A stretch of 22,247 nt of DNA, from the NCBI GenBank assembly GCA_002359055.1, contig DEQC01000019.1, forward strand, positions 8,491-30,737, read 5' to 3'. This DNA is from Flavobacteriales bacterium UBA3376. GTDB taxonomy: Bacteria > Bacteroidota > Bacteroidia > Flavobacteriales > Weeksellaceae. A program made the position numbers and the translations under genes. This document shows, one piece after another, positions 1 through 7,070 of this stretch (position 1 is its first letter; each line of letters begins with the position of its first letter). Below the pieces are notes generated by a model. It saw only the letters and a list, made by a program, of their open reading frames with translations. It did no database searches and was not told the origin of the DNA.

Positions 1-832
1 CAGCCAAAGCCAAATTGATAGAGCCTCTTGGCGATGCACCATACAAAATCATGGGTTCTAAAGTCGATAAATTAAATTCTTTGGGTGAACGAGTTGCGGT
101 TATAATATCCAATATATAATGTTCTATTTTAGGATCCATGTAGATCTTTTTCACCGTTTCTCTTGCACGTAATATTTCCTGTAAATCAATTACTTTTTCG
201 ATTTTTGAAAAGCTTCCATCGATGCTATTTCTTAAAACCATTTGTTCAGCATCTCTGCTCGGATAGGTGATTACAGTTTTTAGCATGAATCGATCCACTT
301 GAGCTTCTGGTAAAGGATAAGTTCCTTCTTGTTCAACTGGATTTTGCGTAGCTAAAACCAAAAAAGGATTTTCCAAAGCATGGGTTTCATCGCCTATGGT
401 TACTTGTTTCTCTTGCATGGCTTCTAAAAGTGCAGATTGGACTTTTGCAGGTGAACGGTTGATTTCGTCGGCAAGAACAAAGTTGGCGAAAATTGGTCCT
501 TTTTTGATGTTGAAATCGTTTTCTTTGATGTTGTAAATTAAAGTTCCAACGACATCAGCTGGCAATAAATCAGGTGTGAATTGAATTCTCGAAAAAGAGC
601 CACTTACAGCTTCTGCCAAAGTTTTAATCGCTAAAGTTTTGGCCAAACCAGGAACACCTTCCAACAAGATATGACCGTTGGCAAGTAAGCCTATCAAAAG
701 GCTTTCAACCATTTTTTCTTGTCCTAAAATCTTTTTATTTATCTCAGTCCAAAGTCTAAAAATCGATTGACTTTCTCTTTCTATTTCTTCAGTTACTTGT
801 TGTATGTCTAAGGAACTCAATTCGTTCTCCAT
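1..832 (-). CDS. MoxR-family AAA+ ATPase (N-terminal part, runs off the window)
   Basis: This is the first ~277 codons of a minus-strand gene starting at ATG 832 (MENELSSLDIQQ...) and continuing past base 1. Visible motifs are Walker A GVPGLAKT, the usual MoxR form in which A replaces the second G of the P-loop; Walker B FVLADEIN followed by RSPAKVQSALLEAMQEKQV; and sensor-1 LATQNPVEQEGTYPLPEAQ followed by DRFM. The order and spacing match the MoxR AAA_3 core. Family members are cytoplasmic chaperone-like ATPases, often encoded beside DUF58 and VWA-domain proteins that they help to assemble or activate. Those partners, if present, would lie left of the window. The exact client is unknown. The ATPase assignment is very secure. 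Confidence 0.93.
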   Translation of the reverse strand, partial: MENELSSLDIQQVTEEIERESQSIFRLWTEINKKILGQEKMVESLLIGLLANGHILLEGVPGLAKTLAIKTLAEAVSGSFSRIQFTPDLLPADVVGTLIYNIKENDFNIKKGPIFANFVLADEINRSPAKVQSALLEAMQEKQVTIGDETHALENPFLVLATQNPVEQEGTYPLPEAQVDRFMLKTVITYPSRDAEQMVLRNSIDGSFSKIEKVIDLQEILRARETVKKIYMDPKIEHYILDIITATRSPKEFNLSTLEPMILYGASPRGSINLALA

Positions 833-859
833 AAGTTTGTAATTAAATACGCTAAGTTG

Positions 860-867
860 CGAATATT
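860..867 (-). promoter_or_regulatory. Candidate promoter -7 box for the MoxR gene
   Basis: Read on the minus strand this is AATATTCG, one mismatch from TAnnTTCG/TAnnTTTG. A TTG lies 16 nt upstream. The predicted transcript would start about 20 nt before ATG 832. The match is imperfect, so this is a tentative call. Confidence 0.35.
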
Positions 868-890
868 GTTATTCAGTTTAAGCCAATTTA

Positions 891-1023
891 TTGATAGAAT
901 TATGTTAAACTTTGTTAAGCAAAATCAACTCTAATTCATTGAAAATTAGAACTACTTATGTTTTGTCTAAGTTGCTTTTAATCAATAATCCTATTTTCAC
1001 GCAAAAATATACAATTCTATCAA
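891..1023. repeat. Nested inverted repeats in the moxR / TPR-AraC intergenic region
   Basis: The 325-bp gap between the divergent genes holds an 11-bp perfect inverted repeat, TTGATAGAATT (891-901) and AATTCTATCAA (1013-1023). Inside it are a 7-bp hairpin, TCTAATT (930-936) with AATTAGA (944-950), and a looser pairing of TTAAGCAA (about 916) with TTGCTTTTAA (about 972). No clear promoter or T-run terminator goes with them, so they may be a structured leader, regulator sites or chance in AT-rich DNA. I see no protein gene in the gap. Confidence 0.35.
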
Positions 1024-1105
1024 ATGATTAATATAAGCTAATTAAATAATATTTAGTGACATAAATCCGTTTTTTAAATGTGTTGAAATTGAAAATACTC
1101 GTACA

Positions 1106-1131
1106 TTGACCATCGAAAACTATTATATTTG
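1106..1131 (+). promoter_or_regulatory. Promoter for the TPR/AraC gene pair
   Basis: A perfect -7 box TATATTTG (1124-1131) is preceded by TTGAC at 1106-1110. The gap from TTG to the -7 box is 15 nt, slightly short of the usual spacing. Transcription would start near 1135, giving a leader of about 20 nt before ATG 1158. Confidence 0.6.
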
Positions 1132-1157
1132 TAAATATTGCCCTCGAACTTTAGATA

Positions 1158-2585
1158 ATGTTGATCAAACGAAATTTATCGTTTTTAATAATTTTCCTGT
1201 TAGGAATTGCAAATGCTCAGAATTCAGAAAACTCAAAACTACTGTCTCAGGCAGAAGAAATAGTTTTTTATAATCCTAAAGAAACTTTTGCAATTGCTGA
1301 GCATGTGTATAAAAATACTTCTGATGCGAAGGAGGTTTATTATTCAAAATACTTATCTGCGCTGTCAAATTATGTTTTAGGTAATTATGATCAAGCGCTA
1401 ACTTTTGCTTTCGATGCTAAGCATACAGCCGAATCGATGAGAAATCTTGAGTTTGTGGAGACTTCAAAAGCATTGATTTTTAGAATCTTTCAATTTCTAA
1501 TGTTGGATGTTGAAAGTATTGATGTTTCAAATCCTAAAACTTTAGAAATCGGTTTGCAGGTCGAAGATTTGATCAGAAAGTCCAATGGTTTTTTGTCTGA
1601 AGATCAATTGGATTCAGCCAATTTTTACTTGAATGAAGCGAAAAAAATACTGAATTCGAAATCGTCTGGATACGCAGAAGCTCTTTATTATTCAGCAATT
1701 GGTGATTTGAAATTTAAAAATCAAATGTTGGATTCTTCTTTGGTTTTTTATCAAAAAGCAGATTCAATTGCTCAACAAATTCAAAACCCATTTTTATTGA
1801 TCGAAATCAATCAGCGTTTGGCTACCAATTATTTGGCGATGGATGATTTGAATTTATTTCATCTGAAAAGTCAATATGTGAATGAACTTAACGCCGAAAC
1901 TACTACACTCGAAAATCAAACTGCTAATCGTGCACATGCCTTAATGATCGCTGATATGGATGAATCATTTGATCGAGAAAAATCGCTTTATCAAAACATT
2001 TTAATAGTAGTTCTGATTGTACTTTTGGTCGTTGTGATTCTAAAATTGATTTTTCATGTAAGAAATAAAAATAAACTCAAAATGTACAATCAAATGCTTT
2101 CTTATTTGAATTCACATCAAGAGTTGAGCAAACAATCCATGGAAAAAAGCGATAAAAAGGAAATTAAAGATCAGAAAAAATCAACAATTCGCTCATCCAT
2201 GCTCAAAGAAAGTGAGTTGCAGATATTAGAAGATTTGAGAAAATTTGAAGCGACAGATAAATACACGAGCAAAGATATGTCTTTGGCGATGCTCGCTTCA
2301 GAATTGAATACCAATACCAAATACCTTTCAAAGGTTATCAATGAACATAAGAAGAAGAATTTTAATGCTTATATCAATGAATTGAGGGTGAATTTTATCG
2401 TTGAAAAAATGAAAACAGAGCCCTCTTATTTGAATTATAAAGTCAGTTATTTAGCGGAGGTTTGTGGATTTTCTTCACACAGTACTTTTACAACTGTTTT
2501 TAAGTCGATAGTTGGAGTTTCACCCATTACTTTTGTAGAATTTATCAGAGAGGAATCTTTGGAAAAATCAAGTCAGGACGAATAA
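1158..2585 (+). CDS. Membrane-anchored TPR sensor with C-terminal AraC-type HTH
   Basis: A 475-residue one-component transmembrane regulator. It has an N-terminal signal or anchor segment (residues 1-20, ending IANAQ) and a predicted periplasmic TPR-like helical region (about 25-245). One membrane helix follows (about 279-302, NILIVVLIVLLVVVILKLI), then a charged Lys/Glu/Ser-rich linker. The AraC-type DNA-binding domain spans about 350-465, with HTH1 around LAMLASELNTNTKYLSKVIN and HTH2 around YLAEVCGFSSHSTFTTVFK. Proteins of this architecture are common in Flavobacteriia and are thought to couple an envelope signal to transcription without phosphorelay. It is directly followed, with no spacer, by a paralogue lacking the HTH. 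Its targets are unknown; direct repeats 3' of the pair are candidates. Confidence 0.9.
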   Translation: MLIKRNLSFLIIFLLGIANAQNSENSKLLSQAEEIVFYNPKETFAIAEHVYKNTSDAKEVYYSKYLSALSNYVLGNYDQALTFAFDAKHTAESMRNLEFVETSKALIFRIFQFLMLDVESIDVSNPKTLEIGLQVEDLIRKSNGFLSEDQLDSANFYLNEAKKILNSKSSGYAEALYYSAIGDLKFKNQMLDSSLVFYQKADSIAQQIQNPFLLIEINQRLATNYLAMDDLNLFHLKSQYVNELNAETTTLENQTANRAHALMIADMDESFDREKSLYQNILIVVLIVLLVVVILKLIFHVRNKNKLKMYNQMLSYLNSHQELSKQSMEKSDKKEIKDQKKSTIRSSMLKESELQILEDLRKFEATDKYTSKDMSLAMLASELNTNTKYLSKVINEHKKKNFNAYINELRVNFIVEKMKTEPSYLNYKVSYLAEVCGFSSHSTFTTVFKSIVGVSPITFVEFIREESLEKSSQDE

Positions 2586-3704
2586 ATGAAGAGATTTTTT
2601 ACATATTATATTTCAATTGTATTGATTTTAACTGTATTTCAGAAAGTGCATTGTCAAATCAATCAAGACAGTTTGTTCAATGTTGCTATCGTAAATGTTT
2701 ATGACAATCCTAAAAAAGCCATTGAAATCAGTGATCAATTGTATGAATTGAACGCAAATGATTTGAGCAAACAAATCGATGCTTTGTTGTTGAAATCCAA
2801 TGCTTACACATCGTTGCGTGATTATGAAAAATCTTTGGAATATGCTTTGGAAGCAGAAAAACTAAGTTCGAATCTAAAGAGTGATTTTGTTCATTTAAAA
2901 GTTTTGGCAGGTGTCGCTGTGAGGTATCATGAGTTAGGAGTAAATGATAAAACGCTTAAGCTTTTGGATCGAATTGATTTGTTGGCAAATCAAATCGATG
3001 ACAAGGATTCTATACGTTTTGTGATGGGTAATAGTTATGCGATTCGTGGGTTTGTTTATAGAAATCAGTTGAGTTGTGATGTAGCAAATGATTATTTCAA
3101 TAGAGCTTTGCATGCTTATTCGATTTATGATGATGAAAGATCTAATGGCAATCAGAGTGTAGTTGCTTATAACAAAGGAAATTGTTTTTTGTCACTCAAT
3201 CAATTGGACTCAGCCAAAGTCAATTTTATTTTATCTGAAAATTTAGCCATAAAAAATCGAGCAAAAAGTTTACAATCTTTTGCACTTAAAGGATTGGCAG
3301 AAGTTTATACATTGGAAGGCCAATATGAAGAAGCTTTGGAAAAACTTATGAAAGCCAATGATTTGGCAAAGGATGTTGGTGATTTGGTATTAAACAGAGG
3401 AATCAATAAGGGGATGTCGGACAATTATTTGGCACTTCAAGATTGGGAGAAATTTCAAACTTATTTTGATTTGTACAGGTCCAATGAAAGTCAAATCAAA
3501 TTTTCCGAAAGAAATACGATTCATAATATTTTGAACAATCACTTTTCTGAAGTTGAGGCAAAAAAAAAGAATTTAAAGTTAAAGTATGTAATTCCGATTG
3601 TAATAGGTTTATTGTTGTTAATTCTAACCATTTATTCGATGATTCGTTCAGAAGTTAAGGTTCAAAGGAAAATTAATTCACTGAAATCCAAAATAAAATT
3701 ATAA
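2586..3704 (+). CDS. TPR membrane protein, paralogue of the upstream sensor without a DNA-binding domain
   Basis: A 372-residue protein whose ATG follows the upstream TAA without a spacer, so the two are almost certainly co-transcribed and probably translationally coupled. It has a signal-like N-terminus (to about residue 24, ending VHCQ), TPR-like helices (about 30-300), and one membrane helix (about 333-352, YVIPIVIGLLLLILTIYSMI). It ends about 20 residues later with a basic tail. Shared motifs with the upstream protein (YNPKETFAIAEHVY against DNPKKAIEISDQLY; NYLAMDDL against NYLALQDW) indicate a tandem duplication. Translation beyond the stop shows no HTH remnant, so the short form looks genuine. 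It could be a co-sensor, a decoy or a heterodimer partner; this is inference. Confidence 0.85.
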   Translation: MKRFFTYYISIVLILTVFQKVHCQINQDSLFNVAIVNVYDNPKKAIEISDQLYELNANDLSKQIDALLLKSNAYTSLRDYEKSLEYALEAEKLSSNLKSDFVHLKVLAGVAVRYHELGVNDKTLKLLDRIDLLANQIDDKDSIRFVMGNSYAIRGFVYRNQLSCDVANDYFNRALHAYSIYDDERSNGNQSVVAYNKGNCFLSLNQLDSAKVNFILSENLAIKNRAKSLQSFALKGLAEVYTLEGQYEEALEKLMKANDLAKDVGDLVLNRGINKGMSDNYLALQDWEKFQTYFDLYRSNESQIKFSERNTIHNILNNHFSEVEAKKKNLKLKYVIPIVIGLLLLILTIYSMIRSEVKVQRKINSLKSKIKL

Positions 3705-3731
3705 TTGATAATTTCGATTGAATTCACTGAT

Positions 3732-3762
3732 TTTTCAGATGGTTTTCAGATGGTTTTCAAAT
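3732..3762. repeat. 11-bp direct repeats (TTTTCAGATGG)
   Basis: Two perfect tandem copies of TTTTCAGATGG (3732-3742 and 3743-3753) are followed by a partial third starting TTTTCAAAT at 3754. The 11-bp period is about one helical turn, so a protein could bind all copies on the same face of the DNA, as AraC-family regulators bind direct repeats. They lie upstream of the first small-RNA promoter. Confidence 0.6.
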
Positions 3763-3766
3763 TTAT

Positions 3767-3794
3767 CCTTTAGAAATTCGCGAAAATCTAAAGG
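3767..3794. promoter_or_regulatory. 28-bp imperfect palindrome, operator candidate
   Basis: The outer arms CCTTTAGA and TCTAAAGG are perfect complements and the centre is the 8-bp palindrome TTCGCGAA; the AA dinucleotides between arms and centre do not pair. That is 24 of 28 positions symmetric. No T-run follows on either strand, so it is not a typical terminator. It ends 5 bp before the TTG of the next promoter, a normal operator position. Confidence 0.5.
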
Positions 3795-3799
3795 TAAAA

Positions 3800-3831
3800 T
3801 TGAGGATTCGTAAGAAAAAAAATTATATTTG
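3800..3831 (+). promoter_or_regulatory. Promoter of small RNA A
   Basis: TTG at 3800-3802, a 21-nt gap, and a perfect -7 box TATATTTG at 3824-3831. No open reading frame with a plausible start follows before the terminator at 3901. Confidence 0.65.
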
Positions 3832-3835
3832 AGGA

Positions 3836-3931
3836 CAAATCTAAATAACGGCTGACATAAATTTATACAGTAGTTTAAGATTAGTTAAAGTTAAGGGAAA
3901 GTGGGTATTTTTAAATATCCACTTTTTTTTT
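3836..3931 (+). ncRNA. Putative small RNA A
   Basis: A predicted transcript of about 95 nt running from just after the TATATTTG promoter to an intrinsic terminator. It contains no ORF of meaningful length. Its 3' half (AGTTTA..ATTAGTT..AGTTAAG..GTGGGTAT) recurs in the same order in the unit ending at 4173, so the two appear to be a homologous pair. I do not recognise an RNA family. It could also act as a leader or attenuator for 4342-6873, but that gene seems to have its own -7 box. The ends are inferred from motifs. Confidence 0.55.
3901..3931 (+). terminator. Intrinsic terminator of small RNA A
   Basis: A 9-bp stem starting GTGGGTATT, with one G-T wobble, closes a 4-nt loop and is followed by nine T (3923-3931). 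Confidence 0.85.
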
Positions 3932-4034
3932 ATCCACTAAATTGAATGTTCACTTAGTTGTCTCGGAATCAGTCATTTGTTAGTTGGAATGAATTTCAAT
4001 ACCTATCAAATTCATGAAAATAGAAAACCAAAGC

Positions 4035-4066
4035 TTATTGTAAAACAATAAAAATATATACTTTCG
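4035..4066 (+). promoter_or_regulatory. Promoter of small RNA B with an overlapping palindrome
   Basis: TTG at 4038-4040, an 18-nt gap, then TACTTTCG (4059-4066), one mismatch from TAnnTTTG. The -33 TTG sits inside a perfect 7+3+7 palindrome, TTATTGT-AAA-ACAATAA (4035-4051). A protein bound there would occlude the promoter. Confidence 0.55.
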
Positions 4067-4070
4067 CTTG

Positions 4071-4173
4071 CACTGTATCAAAAATAGGTATGGTTATAAA
4101 CTAAATAGAGTTTATTACATTAGTTTTAGAGTTAAGAGAGGAGGTGGGTATTTTAGGATACCCACTTTTTTTT
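4071..4173 (+). ncRNA. Putative small RNA B
   Basis: A predicted transcript of about 100 nt related to small RNA A in its 3' half and terminator. It has a 5' hairpin (ATAAACT 4096-4102 with AGTTTAT 4109-4115, 6-nt loop) and an AGGAGGTG stretch (4139-4146) just before and overlapping the terminator stem. No ORF beyond a few codons is present. Relative to A, one terminator base pair changes from G-T to G-C, which supports selection on the stem. I do not recognise an RNA family. Confidence 0.55.
4144..4173 (+). terminator. Intrinsic terminator of small RNA B
   Basis: A stem GTGGGTAT/ATACCCAC with a short loop, followed by eight T (4166-4173). It is nearly the same as the terminator at 3901-3931. 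Confidence 0.88.
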
Positions 4174-4308
4174 ACATTTAGCTTTTCACCATCGATTCAC
4201 TTCTGTTGTTCATTAAAAATCATGTGTTTTTATTATTGATTATTTAGGAATTCACGAATTTCCAAAGTGTACCACATATATTCATATGTTTCTAATTAGA
4301 AATTATAA

Positions 4309-4316
4309 TAGGTTTG
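4309..4316 (+). promoter_or_regulatory. Candidate -7 box for the secreted protein gene at 4342
   Basis: TAGGTTTG matches TAnnTTTG and sits 25 nt before ATG 4342. No clear TTG is found at -33, so activator dependence or a chance match are both possible. Confidence 0.45.
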
Positions 4317-4341
4317 GTAAACGAATTAAATAATAAAACAC

Positions 4342-6873
4342 ATGATGAACAAAAATTACAAATTGAATTTAAAATCAATTCTGATTGGGGGTTCTTTGAT
4401 GTTAGGTGGAGTACTATCTGCTCAAGTTCAACTCAATCAACTCACAGATTTCGGAACGCCTATTTACGATATCAACACCAGTGGAAAAGGTGTACATGGA
4501 TCAGGTTATTATGATTTTCAAACCAACTTTTCGAGTCTTTCTGAGGATGGTGTAGGTGAGACAACTAACATTTTGAACGATGATACTGTTTTGGGGAAAA
4601 TTGAGAGCAATGGAAATTTTATCCCTGCAGTAAGAATAGACGGAGTTTGGGCTGAGTTATCGACCGAAGCATTCAATCCAAACACTGAATACACTTTATA
4701 TGAAATGTCTCAAAACGGACAATGGGTAGTTGGACAAACTGCTTGGGATCCGAATGCAAATACAGCTTGGGGATTTATTTATAATGCACAAGACGAAGTT
4801 CTAAATATATTGGAATCTGATCTTTATGAATTTGGTGCTGCTTATGGAGTAAATGATAATGGATATGCAGTGGGATGGGTAGATGATTTGGAAGTTGGAA
4901 CGCTAAGAATGCCTGCAATTTTCGCTCCTGATGGTGAAATTATTCTTGTTGGTGAAGATGTAGGAACTATGTCTGGTATCAACAATATGGGAATTGCAGT
5001 AGGTGATTTTTTAGGACAAGCAATTGTTTATGATGTTGCCAACGATTCTTATGAATCATTTGCTGCGCCAGGTGATGCGTTTTTTGCAACTTTTACTGAT
5101 ATTTCAGAAAATGGAGTTGTTATAGGATATGCAGAATATCCAGGTTTTTCAAGAAAACCGATTGTTTATCATCCTGATTTAGGGGCAGAGCCAATGTTGT
5201 TAGAAGATTTACTTGCTAATTTCGGTGTTGATGCTTCAACTTTGAATGGTACTGCCTATAGTATTTCAACTGATGGTAATTATATCAGTGGATTTTCTGA
5301 TGGTCCTGCGTTTTTAGCGATGGGTTGGGCAGTTTATTTTGACGATAGATTATTTGAAGAGTCTGATTGTACATTGATCTGTCCATCAAACATTGAAGTT
5401 ACAGCTGAAATGGGTGAATCAAGTGCAGTTGTTGAATATGAAATTACTTACGAATGTATCGATGGAGAAAATGATGATTTGGAAATTGTTTTAGTAAGTG
5501 GATTGCCTTCTGGATCAGAATTCCCTTTTGGAGAAACTATAGTTTATCATGAATTAAGAGATGCGGACGGAAATGTACTTAACTCTTGTAGTTTCAAAGT
5601 AATCGTGAATGATGCTTATTGTACAACTGAATTCAACGGTTTAGTTGAAGCTATTACTTCAGTTAAATTTGTTGAAATTGACAATCAAACAGCAGCAGAT
5701 TCTACCATCAAAAACGAATATTTCCTCGATATGGTTGCTAACGTAAATCAAGGGGAAACTTATCCAATTTCAGTAGAAGGCTTTACAGGTGGAGGTTATG
5801 TTGACTATGTAAACGTTTTCATCGACTGGAACCAAGACGGTGTATTTAATCCTGAAACTGAACTTTACAATGTAGGCGCTTTATTTGCTTCAACAGGAGA
5901 GGATGGACAAGAAGTTACTGCTGATATTCAAGTTCCTTATGACGCACTTATCGGTCAAACCAGAATGAGAGTTGTTAAAAATTACGGAGTTAATCCAATC
6001 GATGCTTGTGCTACAGATTATTTATATGGTCAAACAGAGGATTATAGTATAATGGTAGGAGAGGGAACTGAGCCAGAAGTTGATGACTGTGATAAAATCT
6101 ACGCTGGCAATCAATTTGAAAATGGATTAGGACCTGTTCAAACTTATATTTTCGCAAATGATTTTGAAGTAAATGCAGGAGAAATGTTTACGGTGAATGA
6201 AGTTAAATTGAACTTGTGGATAGATCCAACTGCGACAATTACATCGGCAGATATTTATGTATATCATGATTCAGATTCAGGTGAAGGACCAGGTGAATCG
6301 ATTTATGAAAACTTAGGTTTGACTCCTACATCAATCAAGAACATTGGTGGAAACTTAGGTTATATCACTTATGAAGTAACATTTGATTTAGGTGAAGTTG
6401 AATTGACTGCTGAAGGATCTGAAAATGCAGTTTATTGGTTAGCTGCTCAAGTTTATTCTGACAATAGTGATGTAACTGTATATTGGGATGCGAATTCAAC
6501 TTTGAACTCTCAGAATCAACAATATATATTCGATGCTGACGAATCGACTTGGGTGACTAATTACTCTGTGTTCGAATATGAAGCTGATGGAGTAATGAGC
6601 ATTATCGGAGAGTGTGAGAATTTAAGCGTAATGGATTTAAATGGCTTTGATTTCACCTATTATCCGAATCCAACAAGAGATGTTTTGAACATTAATTCTC
6701 AAAAATCTGTACGAACAGTAGAAGTATTTAACTTGGCAGGTCAGAAAGTTATGAATAGTACTAATTTGGCAAATGATCAAGTAGATGTTTCGAAGTTGTC
6801 AGCTGGAGTTTATGTATTCAAAGTAACTTTGGATGGTGGACAAGTTGAAACCTTCAAGATAGTTAAGAAATAA
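4342..6873 (+). CDS. Secreted multidomain protein with HYR-like, GEVED and T9SS sorting domains
   Basis: An 843-residue protein beginning MMNKNYK (the ATG at 4345 is equally possible) with a signal peptide ending about residue 27 (GGVLSAQ). Residues about 30-335 hold repeats of the type SQNGQWVVG, VNDNGYAVG, INNMGIAVG, ISENGVVIG, ISTDGNYISG, resembling HAF/propeller-like repeats. About 342-425 is a HYR-like module (CPSNIEVTAEMG...). About 427-573 is a GEVED domain (VNVFIDWNQDGVFNP ... TEDYSIMV). About 585-755 is an unassigned beta-rich region. Residues about 772-843 form a type A T9SS sorting domain (YYPNPTRDVLNI ... LSAGVYVFKV ... IVKK). It should be exported by Sec and then T9SS, and be displayed on or released from the cell surface. 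No catalytic motif was seen; adhesion or binding is inference. Confidence 0.88.
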   Translation: MMNKNYKLNLKSILIGGSLMLGGVLSAQVQLNQLTDFGTPIYDINTSGKGVHGSGYYDFQTNFSSLSEDGVGETTNILNDDTVLGKIESNGNFIPAVRIDGVWAELSTEAFNPNTEYTLYEMSQNGQWVVGQTAWDPNANTAWGFIYNAQDEVLNILESDLYEFGAAYGVNDNGYAVGWVDDLEVGTLRMPAIFAPDGEIILVGEDVGTMSGINNMGIAVGDFLGQAIVYDVANDSYESFAAPGDAFFATFTDISENGVVIGYAEYPGFSRKPIVYHPDLGAEPMLLEDLLANFGVDASTLNGTAYSISTDGNYISGFSDGPAFLAMGWAVYFDDRLFEESDCTLICPSNIEVTAEMGESSAVVEYEITYECIDGENDDLEIVLVSGLPSGSEFPFGETIVYHELRDADGNVLNSCSFKVIVNDAYCTTEFNGLVEAITSVKFVEIDNQTAADSTIKNEYFLDMVANVNQGETYPISVEGFTGGGYVDYVNVFIDWNQDGVFNPETELYNVGALFASTGEDGQEVTADIQVPYDALIGQTRMRVVKNYGVNPIDACATDYLYGQTEDYSIMVGEGTEPEVDDCDKIYAGNQFENGLGPVQTYIFANDFEVNAGEMFTVNEVKLNLWIDPTATITSADIYVYHDSDSGEGPGESIYENLGLTPTSIKNIGGNLGYITYEVTFDLGEVELTAEGSENAVYWLAAQVYSDNSDVTVYWDANSTLNSQNQQYIFDADESTWVTNYSVFEYEADGVMSIIGECENLSVMDLNGFDFTYYPNPTRDVLNINSQKSVRTVEVFNLAGQKVMNSTNLANDQVDVSKLSAGVYVFKVTLDGGQVETFKIVKK

Positions 6874-6896
6874 ATATAATGCATATTTAAACTTAA

Positions 6897-6927
6897 GGAG
6901 TGCAAAAATTTTTGCACTCCTTTTTTT
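6897..6927 (+). terminator. Terminator of the T9SS cargo gene
   Basis: The 24-nt perfect palindrome with arms GGAGTGCAAAAA and TTTTTGCACTCC is followed by seven T, 23 nt after the stop codon. Confidence 0.92.
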
Positions 6928-6942
6928 AACTTAATTTGTAAC

Positions 6943-6968
6943 AAAAAAAAGGGAGAAATTTTTCTCCC
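6943..6968 (-). terminator. Minus-strand intrinsic terminator
   Basis: On the minus strand the stem GGGAGAA/TTCTCCC with a 4-nt loop is followed by eight T. No minus-strand protein gene lies between here and 7403, so it probably terminates a non-coding RNA. Confidence 0.8.
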
Positions 6969-7070
6969 TAAATGTTGATAATGTTATAATATTTTCAGAA
7001 GCATGAGGATTCTTTTACTCTTTTAATTAACTATAATTTTAACACAATTTTATCCTCCTGAAAATATCTA
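6943..7070 (-). ncRNA. Putative minus-strand small RNA
   Basis: A predicted transcript of about 128 nt. Minus-strand TTCCTTTG (7081-7074), one mismatch from TAnnTTTG, would start RNA near 7070. From the third or fourth nucleotide it reads ATATTTTCAG-GAGGAT, and both segments pair with ATCCTC and CTGAAAATAT further on (plus-strand 7052-7067 against 7005-7010 and 6989-6998). This gives a 16-bp stem with a 6-nt bulge and a ~41-nt loop. A spacer and the T8 terminator follow. No ORF longer than a few codons was found. The -33 element is not evident, so the start is less secure than the end. Confidence 0.55.

Noticed and set aside
3705..3775. A frameshifted AraC-domain remnant after the second TPR gene
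   Set aside because: Reading on in frame gives LIISIEFTDFSDGFQMVFK and a stop, which does not resemble an HTH.
3767..3794. The palindrome as terminator of the TPR gene pair
   Set aside because: It has an AT-rich stem with unpaired dinucleotides and no T-run on either strand, so an operator role fits better.
4314..4514. A short ORF starting ahead of the T9SS cargo gene
   Set aside because: It starts with a non-ATG codon, is out of frame with the clear signal peptide at 4342, and encodes nothing recognisable.
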